Shown here piece by piece: positions 1 to 9,290 of a DNA stretch of 64,000 bases (position 1 is its first letter; each line of letters opens with the position of its first letter). A model generated the notes under the pieces. That model saw only the letters and a program-made list of their open reading frames with translations. It searched no databases and was not told the origin of the DNA. The DNA is taken from positions 620,001-684,000 of the forward strand of contig NZ_CP102590.1 in assembly GCF_032818155.1 (NCBI RefSeq), read 5' to 3'. The DNA is from Niallia taxi. GTDB taxonomy: Bacteria > Bacillota > Bacilli > Bacillales > Cytobacillaceae. The position numbers and the translations under genes are program-made.

Positions 1-684
1 TTAATTGCAATATTAAATTTGCCTTTTGTATTTCTTGGTTATAAACAAATCGGTAAAAGTTTTGCAATATTCTCGGTAATTGGCATAGCCTCATTAGCTG
101 CAGGTACAGTACTAATGCATCATATTAATACAATAATTCATGGAGATACATTGCTTATTACCGTTGTCGGCGGGATTATTATCGGTTTTGGCATGGGTCT
201 TGCACTCCGTAATGGTGGAGCACTTGATGGAATCGATATGTTAGCAGTACTTCTATCCCGAAAACTGCCTTTTGGTACGAGTGATCTTATATTATTCTTG
301 AATGTATTTGTATTTGCAATAGTTTCCATTGTATTTGGTCTCCAAGGAGCTATCCTCTCTGGTATCGCCTACTTTATCGCCTCAAAGGTTATCCATATCG
401 TCGAAGAAGGTTTAAGTGGATCGAAAACCTTTAAAATCATCACAAGTGAACCAGAATTGATGGTAGAGACAATCCGTGACAGACTTGGCAGAAGTGCAAC
501 ATACAGTCTTGTTCAAGGAGCTTATTCCAGCGAACAATTTAAAGAAATAACTTGTGTCATTAACAGGCTGGAAGAAAGCAAAATGAAAGAAATCATCTAT
601 GAAATTGATAAAGGCGCCTTTGTTACAGTATACGATGTAGCAGAAGTTAAGGGCGGTAATTTCAAAAAGAAAGATATTCATTAA
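1..684 (+). CDS. YitT/DUF2179 family membrane protein (5' end outside window)
   Basis: The reading frame is open to the first base of the window, so the true start lies upstream; the TTG at 19 is only the first possible start inside the window. The visible part has about four hydrophobic membrane segments, with the glycine-rich stretch GMGLALRNGGALDGIDMLAV typical of YitT proteins. A soluble C-terminal domain of about 80 residues (from about residue 140) has the DUF2179 pattern (FKIITSEPE, then TYSLVQGAYS). YitT proteins are abundant in Bacilli and mostly of unknown function. A hairpin terminator follows directly. The family call is secure; the substrate or role is unknown. Confidence 0.85.
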   Translation, partial: LIAILNLPFVFLGYKQIGKSFAIFSVIGIASLAAGTVLMHHINTIIHGDTLLITVVGGIIIGFGMGLALRNGGALDGIDMLAVLLSRKLPFGTSDLILFLNVFVFAIVSIVFGLQGAILSGIAYFIASKVIHIVEEGLSGSKTFKIITSEPELMVETIRDRLGRSATYSLVQGAYSSEQFKEITCVINRLEESKMKEIIYEIDKGAFVTVYDVAEVKGGNFKKKDIH

Positions 685-693
685 TCCAATATT

Positions 694-726
694 GGTGTGC
701 AAGGGACATCCTTTGCACACCTTTTA
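694..726 (+). terminator. Rho-independent terminator of the YitT gene
   Basis: GGTGTGCAAGG at 694-704 pairs with CCTTTGCACACC at 710-721 with a one-base bulge and is followed by TTTTA. It lies ten bases after the stop codon. Confidence 0.8.
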
Positions 727-749
727 TTATGTATTCCACAAAACAATAA

Positions 750-768
750 CCCCACTCTAGGAGTGAGG
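750..768 (-). terminator. Weak terminator of the L,D-transpeptidase gene
   Basis: Read on the minus strand, CCTCACTC and GAGTGGGG form an 8-bp stem with one G-U pair, followed by TTATTGTTTT. It lies just after the stop codon at 781. The stem is short. Confidence 0.45.
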
Positions 769-780
769 CTCTTGGTATAA

Positions 781-1908
781 CTAGTATTTGCCTAAGCCAG
801 AGTCTGGTGTCTGGATGATAACAGGGTTTTTATCTGGGTTCAGCCATTTTAAAACAGTTGTAACATTTGATTTTGACGTGGCGGTACAGCCGGCAGTATA
901 GCCGTATTTTCCTGCAACATGGAAGAATATCGCACTACCTTTGCCTGCAACTGGGTTTTTCGTATTGTAATTAATAACAAACCCTAAATCGTACTCAGGA
1001 ATATTCATTTTTTCAGCACTATTCCAGCGTCCATTGTTTTTGGAAGCCTTTTGCCATGTGTTATATAAGGAAGAAGCTGGATCATCTACCCATACATCAT
1101 CATTCGTAATTTTACGGTATGGTAATTTAGTACCTGGATTTGCACCTCTGCCAAACGCAGTACCAATCGTATATTTTCCTGTTGGCGAAGCTTGTGAGCC
1201 TTCTGACATTTTGTCAGTCATCCCCTTTTTGCCAAGCACACCTGCCATTGAATCGACTTGCTTCCACTTACCCTTTGCTTTCTCAAATGTTCTGATTGTC
1301 GCTGTTTTCGATGAAGAATTCGCTGATGTAACTAAAATCAGCTGTTGGGCATTACCAAGTGTCTTCATATTATTTACAGTATCCACAATCGATTGCTTAG
1401 AAGAACTATTAGATGAAGTCGCTTTTACATATGTACCGCTGACATAGCCTGTTTTTCCTTTAAAGTCAATTTTATACCAGCCATTAGATTCCTTCTTCTG
1501 AACTGTCAGCTTTGTTCCCTTTTTTACAGAACCAATCACTTTAGACTTTGTATTTGAACCGCTTCTTACATTCAGTGTATCTGCCGTTACTGTATATGTA
1601 GTCTTTGTCGCAGATGTAGTCGCTTTCACATATGCACCGCTGACATAGCCCGTTTTCCCTTTGAAGGTAATCTTATACCAGCCATTAGATTCCTTCTTCT
1701 GAACTGTCAGCTTTGTTCCTTTTTTAACAGAACCAATCACTTTAGACTTAGTGCTTGAACCGCTTCTCACATTCAATGTATCTGCCGTTACAGTGTATGT
1801 TACCGAACTTGCTGCTTCTGCAACAGCTGGCGTTAACATCCCCGCACCTACAACTAAACTAGAGCTAATAACTAAGCATGTAAGCAGCATACAAATATAC
1901 TTCTTCAC
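781..1908 (-). CDS. Secreted L,D-transpeptidase-like protein with two SH3b domains
   Basis: A signal peptide (VKKYICMLLTCLVISSSLVV, ending near AEAA) is followed by two bacterial SH3 domains, each starting YTVTADTLNVRSGS, a serine-rich linker and a C-terminal YkuD-like catalytic domain with IFFHVAG and GYTAGCTATSK (catalytic His, then Cys). The family cross-links or trims peptidoglycan outside the cell, with SH3b domains binding the wall. I chose the GTG at 1908 because AAAGGA sits nine bases upstream; a GTG at 1917 and a longer frame to 1977 have worse spacing. The two SH3b units are nearly identical in DNA, with a 201-bp period, which points to a recent internal duplication. A murein L,D-endopeptidase is an alternative. 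Confidence 0.8.
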   Translation of the reverse strand: MKKYICMLLTCLVISSSLVVGAGMLTPAVAEAASSVTYTVTADTLNVRSGSSTKSKVIGSVKKGTKLTVQKKESNGWYKITFKGKTGYVSGAYVKATTSATKTTYTVTADTLNVRSGSNTKSKVIGSVKKGTKLTVQKKESNGWYKIDFKGKTGYVSGTYVKATSSNSSSKQSIVDTVNNMKTLGNAQQLILVTSANSSSKTATIRTFEKAKGKWKQVDSMAGVLGKKGMTDKMSEGSQASPTGKYTIGTAFGRGANPGTKLPYRKITNDDVWVDDPASSLYNTWQKASKNNGRWNSAEKMNIPEYDLGFVINYNTKNPVAGKGSAIFFHVAGKYGYTAGCTATSKSNVTTVLKWLNPDKNPVIIQTPDSGLGKY

Positions 1909-2112
1909 TCTGTTCACTTCCTTTCCTGATGACCTCCATATTGTAACAGGTTTTATCCGATTACTAGATTTCATCACAAAAAAATCATTGAATTGTAATC
2001 GTTGACATAATTATATTTCTAGAGGTTGCACTACCTTTCATACCCTTATCACTCTTATTTTTAATCCTGTAATAAATGATTTGTTAACAGTTCCTACTAG
2101 GGCTCGTAAATA

Positions 2113-2150
2113 AAAAAGAGGCGCGAATGATAAAATCCGTGCCTCTTTCA
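2113..2150 (-). terminator. Rho-independent terminator of the chemoreceptor gene
   Basis: Minus-strand AAAGAGGC pairs with GCCTCTTT across an 18-base loop, followed by TTTATTT. It lies directly downstream of the gene ending at 2161. Confidence 0.75.
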
Positions 2151-2160
2151 AAATAATATA

Positions 2161-4236
2161 CTAGTCTTCTTTTTTCTTTAATTTAAAGAAGTTAATTTTA
2201 GTCTTCATTTCATACGTCATCTCACCTAAGCTGACAGCTGATGCACTGACTTCTTGGATGGAAGCAGACATTTCCTCTGCAGATGCGGAAATTTCCTCTG
2301 CTGAGGCAGCTACATCTTCCGCTATAGCTCCTGTTTGATCCAATTCTTCCATAATAACCGTTTTTTCTTGTTGGATTTTTATTGAAGAATCTTTAATGTC
2401 TTTGATTTTAGGTGAAATCTCTTCTACTGCATTTATTATTTCCTCAAAAGAATGAATAGTTGTATCTAACTGTCCTCTTTGTGATAGAAGTTCTTTGTTA
2501 ACATCCTCTGCGGATTCAACCATTTGCGTAGTATCTTTAGAAACACCATTAATAATGGAATCAATCTTGTCAGAAGACTCTCTGCTTTTTTCAGCCAAGT
2601 TTCTGATTTCATTTGCTACTACAGCAAAACCTTTTCCAGAGTCACCAACTCTTGCTGCTTCAATAGCTGCATTCAATGCTAACAGATTCGTTTGTTCAGC
2701 AATTGAATTGATAATTTCTGTCATCTCATTAACATTGCGGATGTTTAATTCAACAGACTTTACTCTCTCTATTAATTCCATAAATGTTGCATTTAATGAT
2801 TCGAAAGCCTTCATCATCATATTCATTTCTTGACTGCTTTCATTTGCCATACTTAATATAGAATTCGTGGAGGAATCGACTTCATTAATTGATTGCGCCA
2901 TAATATCTAAGCTTGTCCCAAATTGATTTAACCCAGAATTTACACTTTTTATTTTATGATGCTGCTCTGTTGCACCTTCCGCGACAGTTGTAATTGCTGT
3001 TGCAACGTTTTCCGAGGTGGCACTCATTTGTTGAGAAAACGAAGACAGGTTTTGAGCATGATCATCAATACTTAAAGCATTTGTCTGGAAGTTATTAATA
3101 ACATCTGTTAAGTTATTTTGCATATTAAACAATGATCTTCCGATATCTCCAAGCTCATCTTTTCTTGTCAGGTCTTTCTCTGCAAATTCATTAACTAAAC
3201 CGCCATCTGCCACAACCTCTGCAATGTTACTATATTTCTTCGCTGTTTTCCCCATACGATTTGAATAAATAACAATTGCTATAGTGACCAAAACAATCGA
3301 AACAAGTCCAGATAGGACAAAAATTCTTAGCAAGTCATTAAGGCTATCAAATAGTTTACTTTCACTTACACTTATCCCTATCTTCCAGTCTGTATTAGGA
3401 ATAGTTGAAAAGTAGTAGAAATATTTTTCATTATCTGCTGTATATTCAGTTTTTCCCGTCTTATTCGCTAACATATATTTAGAAGCAGTTACCAAGGATG
3501 AGTTTTTATCATCCAAGATACTTTCCTTTGTTAAACGCTTTTCATCTACACCACCGAGAAGAATCCCATCGCTCTGTACCAACATGGCTTTCCCATCGTA
3601 ATCAATGTTTGCTTCCGTAATTAACTTTTGGATGCTGCTAATATCAACATCTACTGTAACGACACCCATTAAGTTACCATTTTGATTCTTAAAAGGATAA
3701 GCAGATGTAACCATCGAAACATTTGTAGATGGATCTGCATACGCCTTTGTCCAGCCCCCATTTTCTTGAGAACCAACTTTATACCACTCTGTAGACCAAA
3801 TATCTAGGTCGCCTGTAGTATAGGAATCATCAACAGTAACATTTTCTCCATCCTTATAGGCATATGGTGCATACTGTTTTTTACCTTTTACTGCGTTTGG
3901 CTCAAACCAAATTCCCATCGCAAATGTTTCATTATACATAGGAATGTAATTTTGTAATAAACCATTATAATCATTATCCTTTAATAAGTCAGAATTAACT
4001 TCAACAGTTTTTGCCAAACTGTTGGCTAAACCATTTTCCTTTTCCAATATGGTAGTAATACCTTGCGCAGTTTCTTCTATTTTTGTATTCATTGCATAAT
4101 CAAGTTGTCGCTTGATGATTTGTTTTGAAAAGGTATAGCCAATTGACGAAATAACAACTAACGCAATGATGATAATAGGAACAACAAATGAAATAAGTGA
4201 TGCTGCAATACTTTTCTTACGATGTTTGAATTTCAT
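2161..4236 (-). CDS. Methyl-accepting chemotaxis protein, dCache type
   Basis: The product has 691 residues. An N-terminal membrane helix (about 10-35) precedes an extracytoplasmic dCache-like sensor (about 40-290; WSTEWYKVG and [16 protein letters not shown] are typical). A second helix (about 300-325), a HAMP region (about 330-385) and a long signalling coiled coil follow. The hairpin tip carries the signature [20 protein letters not shown]. The family controls CheA kinase in the chemoreceptor array; dCache domains often bind amino acids or organic acids, but the ligand cannot be read here. The start has GGGGGAAAT just before ATG. The gene is monocistronic. Confidence 0.92.
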   Translation of the reverse strand: MKFKHRKKSIAASLISFVVPIIIIALVVISSIGYTFSKQIIKRQLDYAMNTKIEETAQGITTILEKENGLANSLAKTVEVNSDLLKDNDYNGLLQNYIPMYNETFAMGIWFEPNAVKGKKQYAPYAYKDGENVTVDDSYTTGDLDIWSTEWYKVGSQENGGWTKAYADPSTNVSMVTSAYPFKNQNGNLMGVVTVDVDISSIQKLITEANIDYDGKAMLVQSDGILLGGVDEKRLTKESILDDKNSSLVTASKYMLANKTGKTEYTADNEKYFYYFSTIPNTDWKIGISVSESKLFDSLNDLLRIFVLSGLVSIVLVTIAIVIYSNRMGKTAKKYSNIAEVVADGGLVNEFAEKDLTRKDELGDIGRSLFNMQNNLTDVINNFQTNALSIDDHAQNLSSFSQQMSATSENVATAITTVAEGATEQHHKIKSVNSGLNQFGTSLDIMAQSINEVDSSTNSILSMANESSQEMNMMMKAFESLNATFMELIERVKSVELNIRNVNEMTEIINSIAEQTNLLALNAAIEAARVGDSGKGFAVVANEIRNLAEKSRESSDKIDSIINGVSKDTTQMVESAEDVNKELLSQRGQLDTTIHSFEEIINAVEEISPKIKDIKDSSIKIQQEKTVIMEELDQTGAIAEDVAASAEEISASAEEMSASIQEVSASAVSLGEMTYEMKTKINFFKLKKKED

Positions 4237-4402
4237 ATTTCCCCCTGCTTACTTTAATATAGATCACAATATGACTACTATCGTCTAGGCAGAAGGAATT
4301 ATGAAGTGCATTTCATAAAAAAACGCAAATTTCGACATATGTATTTTCTTGAAGTATTACTATGGACTTAGATGCAAAAAAACTTCTTTGGGTAATTCCC
4401 TA

Positions 4403-4773
4403 TAAAAAGAGGCTGGGACATAAGTATGTGAATCAGCGGAAAGACCGAACTATTTAATCAATTATTGATTAAATAGTTTGGTTTTTTGTTTTTAGTTTAG
4501 ATACAAAAAATTAGAAATTTTAGTGAAATGGAGCGGAGGTCACTCGACTACTAAGGGAAATAGAGGAAAGGATGAGACCCCGCTTGCGAAGACGAGGAGG
4601 CTCATCTTCCTCCCCGCGGAAAGCGAGTGGGTGCAGCGCAATGAAACGAACTAACTTTAACTCAACATTCTATTTAGACACAACCTTCATTTTTCAAATT
4701 TAGTTGTACTTTTATTATTCTTGTTTAGAAAGGTTATCTGGTTATCTTTTGTTTTGGCCCAGCCTCCTCTTAA
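4403..4773 (+). repeat. Intergenic repeat element, copy A
   Basis: This copy fills most of the 554-base gap between the chemoreceptor and cydC. Its ends are imperfect inverted repeats: AGAGGCTGGGACATAA at 4409-4424 and, reversed, GAGGCTGGGCCAAAAC at 4751-4766. Inside are a long hairpin (4445-4487), the block gaggaaaggatgagacccc (4563-4581), gaagacgag (4588-4596) and a G/C-rich stretch with CCGCGGAAAGCGAG. A second copy lies at 27369-27675. I see no coding capacity. It resembles a MITE or a Firmicute intergenic repeat; I cannot name a family with certainty. The rest of the gap (4237-4402) holds nothing I can assign beyond the presumed chemoreceptor promoter. Confidence 0.7.
4445..4487 (+). terminator. 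Hairpin with T-run inside repeat copy A
   Basis: CCGAACTATTTAATCAA pairs with TTGATTAAATAGTTTGG (17 bp, one mismatch) across a TTA loop and is followed by TTTTTTG and more T. It has terminator form on the plus strand, but no plus-strand gene ends nearby, so it looks like part of the element. Confidence 0.6.
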
Positions 4774-4790
4774 TATACATTCAAATCTCT

Positions 4791-6509
4791 TTACAGCAAA
4801 CTTTCCTCCAACATTTTCATCTGATAAAAATAGCCTTCCTTAAACATCAGCTCTTGATAAGAGCCATATTCTATTATATTGCCATGATCCATTACAATAA
4901 TTGTATCCATTTTGTCTAATCCTTGTAACCGGTGACTGACTAGAATTAATGTATCTTGTTCGGCAGCTTCAAATAGATTTTGGTAAATAGTTTGTTCTGT
5001 CAGTGCATCTAGTGATGAAGTTGGTTCATCTAATAACCAGAGATGGCCATTCTTAAGGAAAGCTCTAGCAATTGCTAGACGCTGTCTTTCGCCACCAGAC
5101 AGATTTGCAGCATTCTCTAATACAGGCTGATCTAATGAAAAATGCTCAAGATTCACCTTAAATAAGGCATCCTTCAGCTTATCATCAGTAAGGTCATTAC
5201 CTGCTAATTGAAGATTTTCGCGGATTGTACCGTAAAAAAAATGATTTTCCTGTAATACTACCTTTGTTTTTTCCCAGATTGCTTCGTCAGCAATACTAGC
5301 TGTATCATGTGCATCCCATTTAACTGTTCCTTTTTGAACCTGTATTAACTTTAGAATGATTTGCAGCAAGGTTGACTTGCCCGAACCACTTGCACCAACA
5401 ATTGCGACTTTGGATTTGGCTGGAATGCTTAATGATAGATTCGTAATGATTGTGCGCCAATCTCCTTGATAAGTAAATTGTATCTCTTTAAAGGTAAGTG
5501 CAGGTGCTTTATCTGCTAACTTATAAATAGATGACTGTGTACCGTTACTCTGAATATCAGGGTCTTCTATTACTTCATATAAACGCTGTGTAGCATCCTT
5601 ACTTTCCTGCATATAAACTGGAAAGACTGCCATCGGTGCAGCAGGCTCAAAAACAGTTAAGGAAATCATGACAAGCATTGCAAGAATTACCCCTTCTAAT
5701 GTCCCAGTAGTCACTAAATACGCGCCAATTGCTAACACAAACCAGCTAACTACGAAGGTAATAAACCCATTAAACGATTGGCTCGAAATTTTATTTATAT
5801 TTTCAGCCTTTTGTTGAGTAATATAGGCTTCCGATTGATTTAATAAGTGGTTTTGTTTTATCTGCAATTGTTGAAACAGCTTTAAATCGCGAAATCCAAA
5901 CATCATTTCTGTTATATATGTTGATAAATGACCTCTTTCATTCCTAACTCTTCCGTTAATTTTCACCTGTCTTAATGTAAAGAGAGCTGGAATAATAATG
6001 GTAGTCAATAAGAATCCGATTATTAATATGACTGCAATCTGTATGGAATAGAAGCTTGTAAAGAGAATTGTGCTTATAAAGACTAGTAATAACACAATTG
6101 GTGGGTAAAAAACTCTCAAAAAGAAATTTTGCAGGCTCTCAACATCCCCAACAACACGTGCCAGTAAATCACCACTTCGATATTTATGGAATACGTTTGG
6201 AACTAGTGGCGTTAATTTTTCAAAGAATGCTACTCGTAAATTACTTAAAATCGTAAATGTGGCTCTATGGGAATAAAGACGTTCTCCATATTTCGCCCCT
6301 GCTTTCACAAGACCAAGTAGCTTCACAGCAGATGTTAAAATAATTAATGTATAAAAGGGAGGGATTAAGGCAGATTTGGATATAAGGTAACCACTTGCAG
6401 CAAAAAGGCCAACACTGCTTATACCAGCAATGAAACCACAAATAATTGCGATTACTATATCTTTTTTCTCGATTAACATTAACTTAATCACTTTAAACAA
6501 TGATCTCAC
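4791..6509 (-). CDS. cydC: Thiol reductant ABC exporter subunit CydC
   Basis: This 572-residue half-transporter has six membrane helices (1-310) followed by an ABC domain with Walker A VGASGSGKST, signature NLSGGERQRLA, Walker B LWLLDEPTSS and H-loop LVSHR. CydC pairs with CydD and exports cysteine or glutathione, which is needed to assemble cytochrome bd in the membrane. It starts at a GTG that overlaps the cydD stop by four bases, with AAAGGGGGG seven bases upstream. It is last in the cydABDC operon. No clear terminator of its own is visible before repeat copy A. Confidence 0.93.
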   Translation of the reverse strand: MRSLFKVIKLMLIEKKDIVIAIICGFIAGISSVGLFAASGYLISKSALIPPFYTLIILTSAVKLLGLVKAGAKYGERLYSHRATFTILSNLRVAFFEKLTPLVPNVFHKYRSGDLLARVVGDVESLQNFFLRVFYPPIVLLLVFISTILFTSFYSIQIAVILIIGFLLTTIIIPALFTLRQVKINGRVRNERGHLSTYITEMMFGFRDLKLFQQLQIKQNHLLNQSEAYITQQKAENINKISSQSFNGFITFVVSWFVLAIGAYLVTTGTLEGVILAMLVMISLTVFEPAAPMAVFPVYMQESKDATQRLYEVIEDPDIQSNGTQSSIYKLADKAPALTFKEIQFTYQGDWRTIITNLSLSIPAKSKVAIVGASGSGKSTLLQIILKLIQVQKGTVKWDAHDTASIADEAIWEKTKVVLQENHFFYGTIRENLQLAGNDLTDDKLKDALFKVNLEHFSLDQPVLENAANLSGGERQRLAIARAFLKNGHLWLLDEPTSSLDALTEQTIYQNLFEAAEQDTLILVSHRLQGLDKMDTIIVMDHGNIIEYGSYQELMFKEGYFYQMKMLEESLL

Positions 6510-8239
6510 TGTTTTGCCCCCCCTTTTTGAATAGTCACAACTTTTTTATATGCCGGTACATTGTCTAGCAAGTATTTATGTGTACCGATTGCTTGTAGTC
6601 GTCCTTTTTCCAAATAAAGAATTTGATCTGCATTTTGAATGGTGTGCAAACGATGAGCAACCGTTATAACGGTTGCCATTTCACTTAGTTTTTCAATCGA
6701 TTGCTGCAAAATACCTTCCGTAGCTAGATCAAGTCCTCGTGTTGGCTCATCAAGTAAAACAATTTTTGGTTTTTTAAGGAAGGCTCGTGCAATGGATACG
6801 CGCTGCTTCTCTCCACTTGAAAGTCCCCTGCCAGCTTCGCCTATGCTTGTTTGTAGCCCTTTTTCTAAAGAAGTAATTAACGGTAAAAGCCCTGCTAGTT
6901 TTGCAGCTTCATATACAGCCTTTTCATCAACCGCTTCTGTCATCCCCATTGAAATATTTTCAAGTATCGTACCTGAAAACATATAAGGATGTTGCGAAAT
7001 ATAAGAAATCTGCTTTAACCAGGATGCTTCCGTATAGGAAGTGAGCTCCATATTATTGAGTTTAATTGATCCGTTGCCTGGCGTTATCATCCCTGCCAAT
7101 AAATGAAGTAACGTAGATTTCCCTGTGCCACTTGCCCCAACTATCGCAATTTTTTGTTTTGGTAGAAATGTAGCAGTCATGGGCTGTAATTGAAAGCCGT
7201 CATCAGGATAGGTATACCCTACGTGATCAAGCTTAATAGTTGGTGGATTGCCCTGCTCAGGTATTTCTTGTCCTCCCCATACTATCAAACTATCTTGTTC
7301 TTCAAATTCTTCCAATACTTTTTTTGTTGCTCCCATACTTGCCCTGCCATTATGAAATGTTAATCCTAATTCTTTTAATGAAGTAAAAAACTCCGGTACT
7401 AGAATTAAAATGAAAAAGGCAGGAAAGAAGGATATATTTTGATAAATAATCATTTGGATAGCCAGTTCCAGTGCAACAATTCCTATACTTAACATGGAAA
7501 TAAGTTCAAGTGCAAAGGATTGTGTAAAGGCAATTTTAAGAATTTCGAGTGTCGTGTCACGAAAGCCCAAACTCGTTTTTTCTAATTCATCCTTTTGACG
7601 GTTCGTTTGGTCAAATAGCTTTAACGTAACAAGTCCTTTTAATGTATCAAGAAATTTGCCAGAAAAAGAAGCTAATTTTTCTAACTTCTCCTCTGACTTT
7701 TTTTGAGTTTTAATACCGATGATAATCATGTAAATCGGAATAAAAGGTGCTGAAACTATTAATATTAGACCAGAGTTCACATGCTGTGTAAAAACTACAA
7801 TTAATATTAATATTGGCACAAATATACTCTGCATCACTTGAGGAATAAATTGACTATAAAAGCTGTCCATTTCATCAACACCATCAAGCAGCATGCTAAC
7901 CTTTTTCCCTGTTTGCCCTTTTCCAGCAATATGCAAGGAGCTATTCGTATATTTTGTTAATAATTCTCTACGAATATTTCCCTTAACATCACTAGCTATT
8001 GATACTCCGATACGTTTACTTAAATAATCCGAACCGGACCTCATTAGTAATATCAATAATAAGAGCAGTAGCCATGGTACAATATCCGCAAAAGTTTGAT
8101 CTTTCAAAAATACACCGTCAACAATACTCGTCATTGCAAAAGCCTGAGTAATAATTGCTATGCCAAGTAATAAAGTTAATCCCATTAATATAAAGATACT
8201 TTTTTTATATAGCCATATGGTCTGCTTTAGCTTTTGCAT
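6506..8239 (-). CDS. cydD: Thiol reductant ABC exporter subunit CydD
   Basis: The protein has about 577 residues: six membrane helices (about 15-310) and an ABC domain with Walker A VGASGTGKST, signature RGLSSGEKQRVS, Walker B IVLLDEPTRG and H-loop VAHRLH. It forms the heterodimer with CydC encoded downstream (4-base overlap). The ATG at 8239 is preferred; an in-frame TTG two codons upstream is possible because AAAGGG sits closer to it. The location just after cydB is the usual Bacillus order. Confidence 0.93.
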   Translation of the reverse strand: MQKLKQTIWLYKKSIFILMGLTLLLGIAIITQAFAMTSIVDGVFLKDQTFADIVPWLLLLLLILLMRSGSDYLSKRIGVSIASDVKGNIRRELLTKYTNSSLHIAGKGQTGKKVSMLLDGVDEMDSFYSQFIPQVMQSIFVPILILIVVFTQHVNSGLILIVSAPFIPIYMIIIGIKTQKKSEEKLEKLASFSGKFLDTLKGLVTLKLFDQTNRQKDELEKTSLGFRDTTLEILKIAFTQSFALELISMLSIGIVALELAIQMIIYQNISFFPAFFILILVPEFFTSLKELGLTFHNGRASMGATKKVLEEFEEQDSLIVWGGQEIPEQGNPPTIKLDHVGYTYPDDGFQLQPMTATFLPKQKIAIVGASGTGKSTLLHLLAGMITPGNGSIKLNNMELTSYTEASWLKQISYISQHPYMFSGTILENISMGMTEAVDEKAVYEAAKLAGLLPLITSLEKGLQTSIGEAGRGLSSGEKQRVSIARAFLKKPKIVLLDEPTRGLDLATEGILQQSIEKLSEMATVITVAHRLHTIQNADQILYLEKGRLQAIGTHKYLLDNVPAYKKVVTIQKGGAKQ

Positions 8240-8276
8240 AATCAATTCAGCCCTTTGTAATCATCTAGTATTTTCA

Positions 8277-9290
8277 TTACTTCTTTCCCTTCGCATAATT
8301 TGCATCAAATAAGAATAGACGCATAAGCAAAATAAGAGATGGAACTAATAAAAGCAGTCCTCCTATAAATGCAGCGATAAGTGCAATTGCCATCGAAGGA
8401 TTTGTAGCACTCTCTTCTATATTTATTTGTGGGAAAAGTAAATATGGAAATTTAGCCATTCCGTACCCGAAAAATGCCAAGAAAAATTGCATCATTACGG
8501 CAATAAAGGCAACACCATAATATTTACCAATATATAATAGACTGATGGCGATTAAGAAAAATGCCATGGATAGTCCAAAAACCCACCATAAATCAATCAT
8601 ATTTTCGAAATTCTGCTGGTTCCTCTGACTTAAAGCAATCATTGTTGTTAATGCCATAATAATGGTTGGTGTAGCCCAAAACAATGCCCATTTCCTCACT
8701 AAATGAAGAGCTGGTTTATCATTTGCCTTTGAAGCATAATAAGTAATAAAGCTTGCACTTATAAAAAGAACGGATACTATCGCTAACCCAACAATGCTCC
8801 AAGCCAATGGGCTCGTAAATAACTCCAAATACTTTAATGATACTTGACCATTGTGTTCAGAAATGAATCCGCCCTCAGAAATCGTTAAAGCAACCGACAG
8901 GGATGCGGGGATAAACAACCCTGTAGCACCATATAGAAACATATAAACATTACTTTGTTTTGATCCATAATTTTCAAAAGCATAAAACGAGCCTCGAATC
9001 GCTATTAAAATGATGGCGAAGCTTGCAGGTACAAGTAATGCAGATCCATAATAATAGGCTGATGATGGAAAGAAACCAACAATACCAACAAAAAAGAATA
9101 CTAGAAATACATTGGTTACTTCCCAAACTGGAGATAAATATCGCGAAATAATTTTGTTTATGATGTGATCTCGTTTTGTTACCTTTGCAAAATAAGCAAA
9201 AAAGCCTGCACCAAAATCAATTGATGCCACAATTAGATAACCATATAAAAACAACCATAATACACTAATCCCTATGATTTCATAGCTCAT
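8277..9290 (-). CDS. cydB: Cytochrome d ubiquinol oxidase subunit II (CydB)
   Basis: This 337-residue membrane protein has eight to nine helices. Its N-terminal YGYLIVASIDFGAGFFAYFA matches CydB. With CydA it forms the bd-type quinol oxidase, which reduces oxygen to water with high affinity and resists nitric oxide and sulfide. The ATG overlaps the cydA stop by four bases and has AAAGGGGG upstream, so the two subunits are probably translationally coupled. Confidence 0.93.
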   Translation of the reverse strand: MSYEIIGISVLWLFLYGYLIVASIDFGAGFFAYFAKVTKRDHIINKIISRYLSPVWEVTNVFLVFFFVGIVGFFPSSAYYYGSALLVPASFAIILIAIRGSFYAFENYGSKQSNVYMFLYGATGLFIPASLSVALTISEGGFISEHNGQVSLKYLELFTSPLAWSIVGLAIVSVLFISASFITYYASKANDKPALHLVRKWALFWATPTIIMALTTMIALSQRNQQNFENMIDLWWVFGLSMAFFLIAISLLYIGKYYGVAFIAVMMQFFLAFFGYGMAKFPYLLFPQINIEESATNPSMAIALIAAFIGGLLLLVPSLILLMRLFLFDANYAKGKK

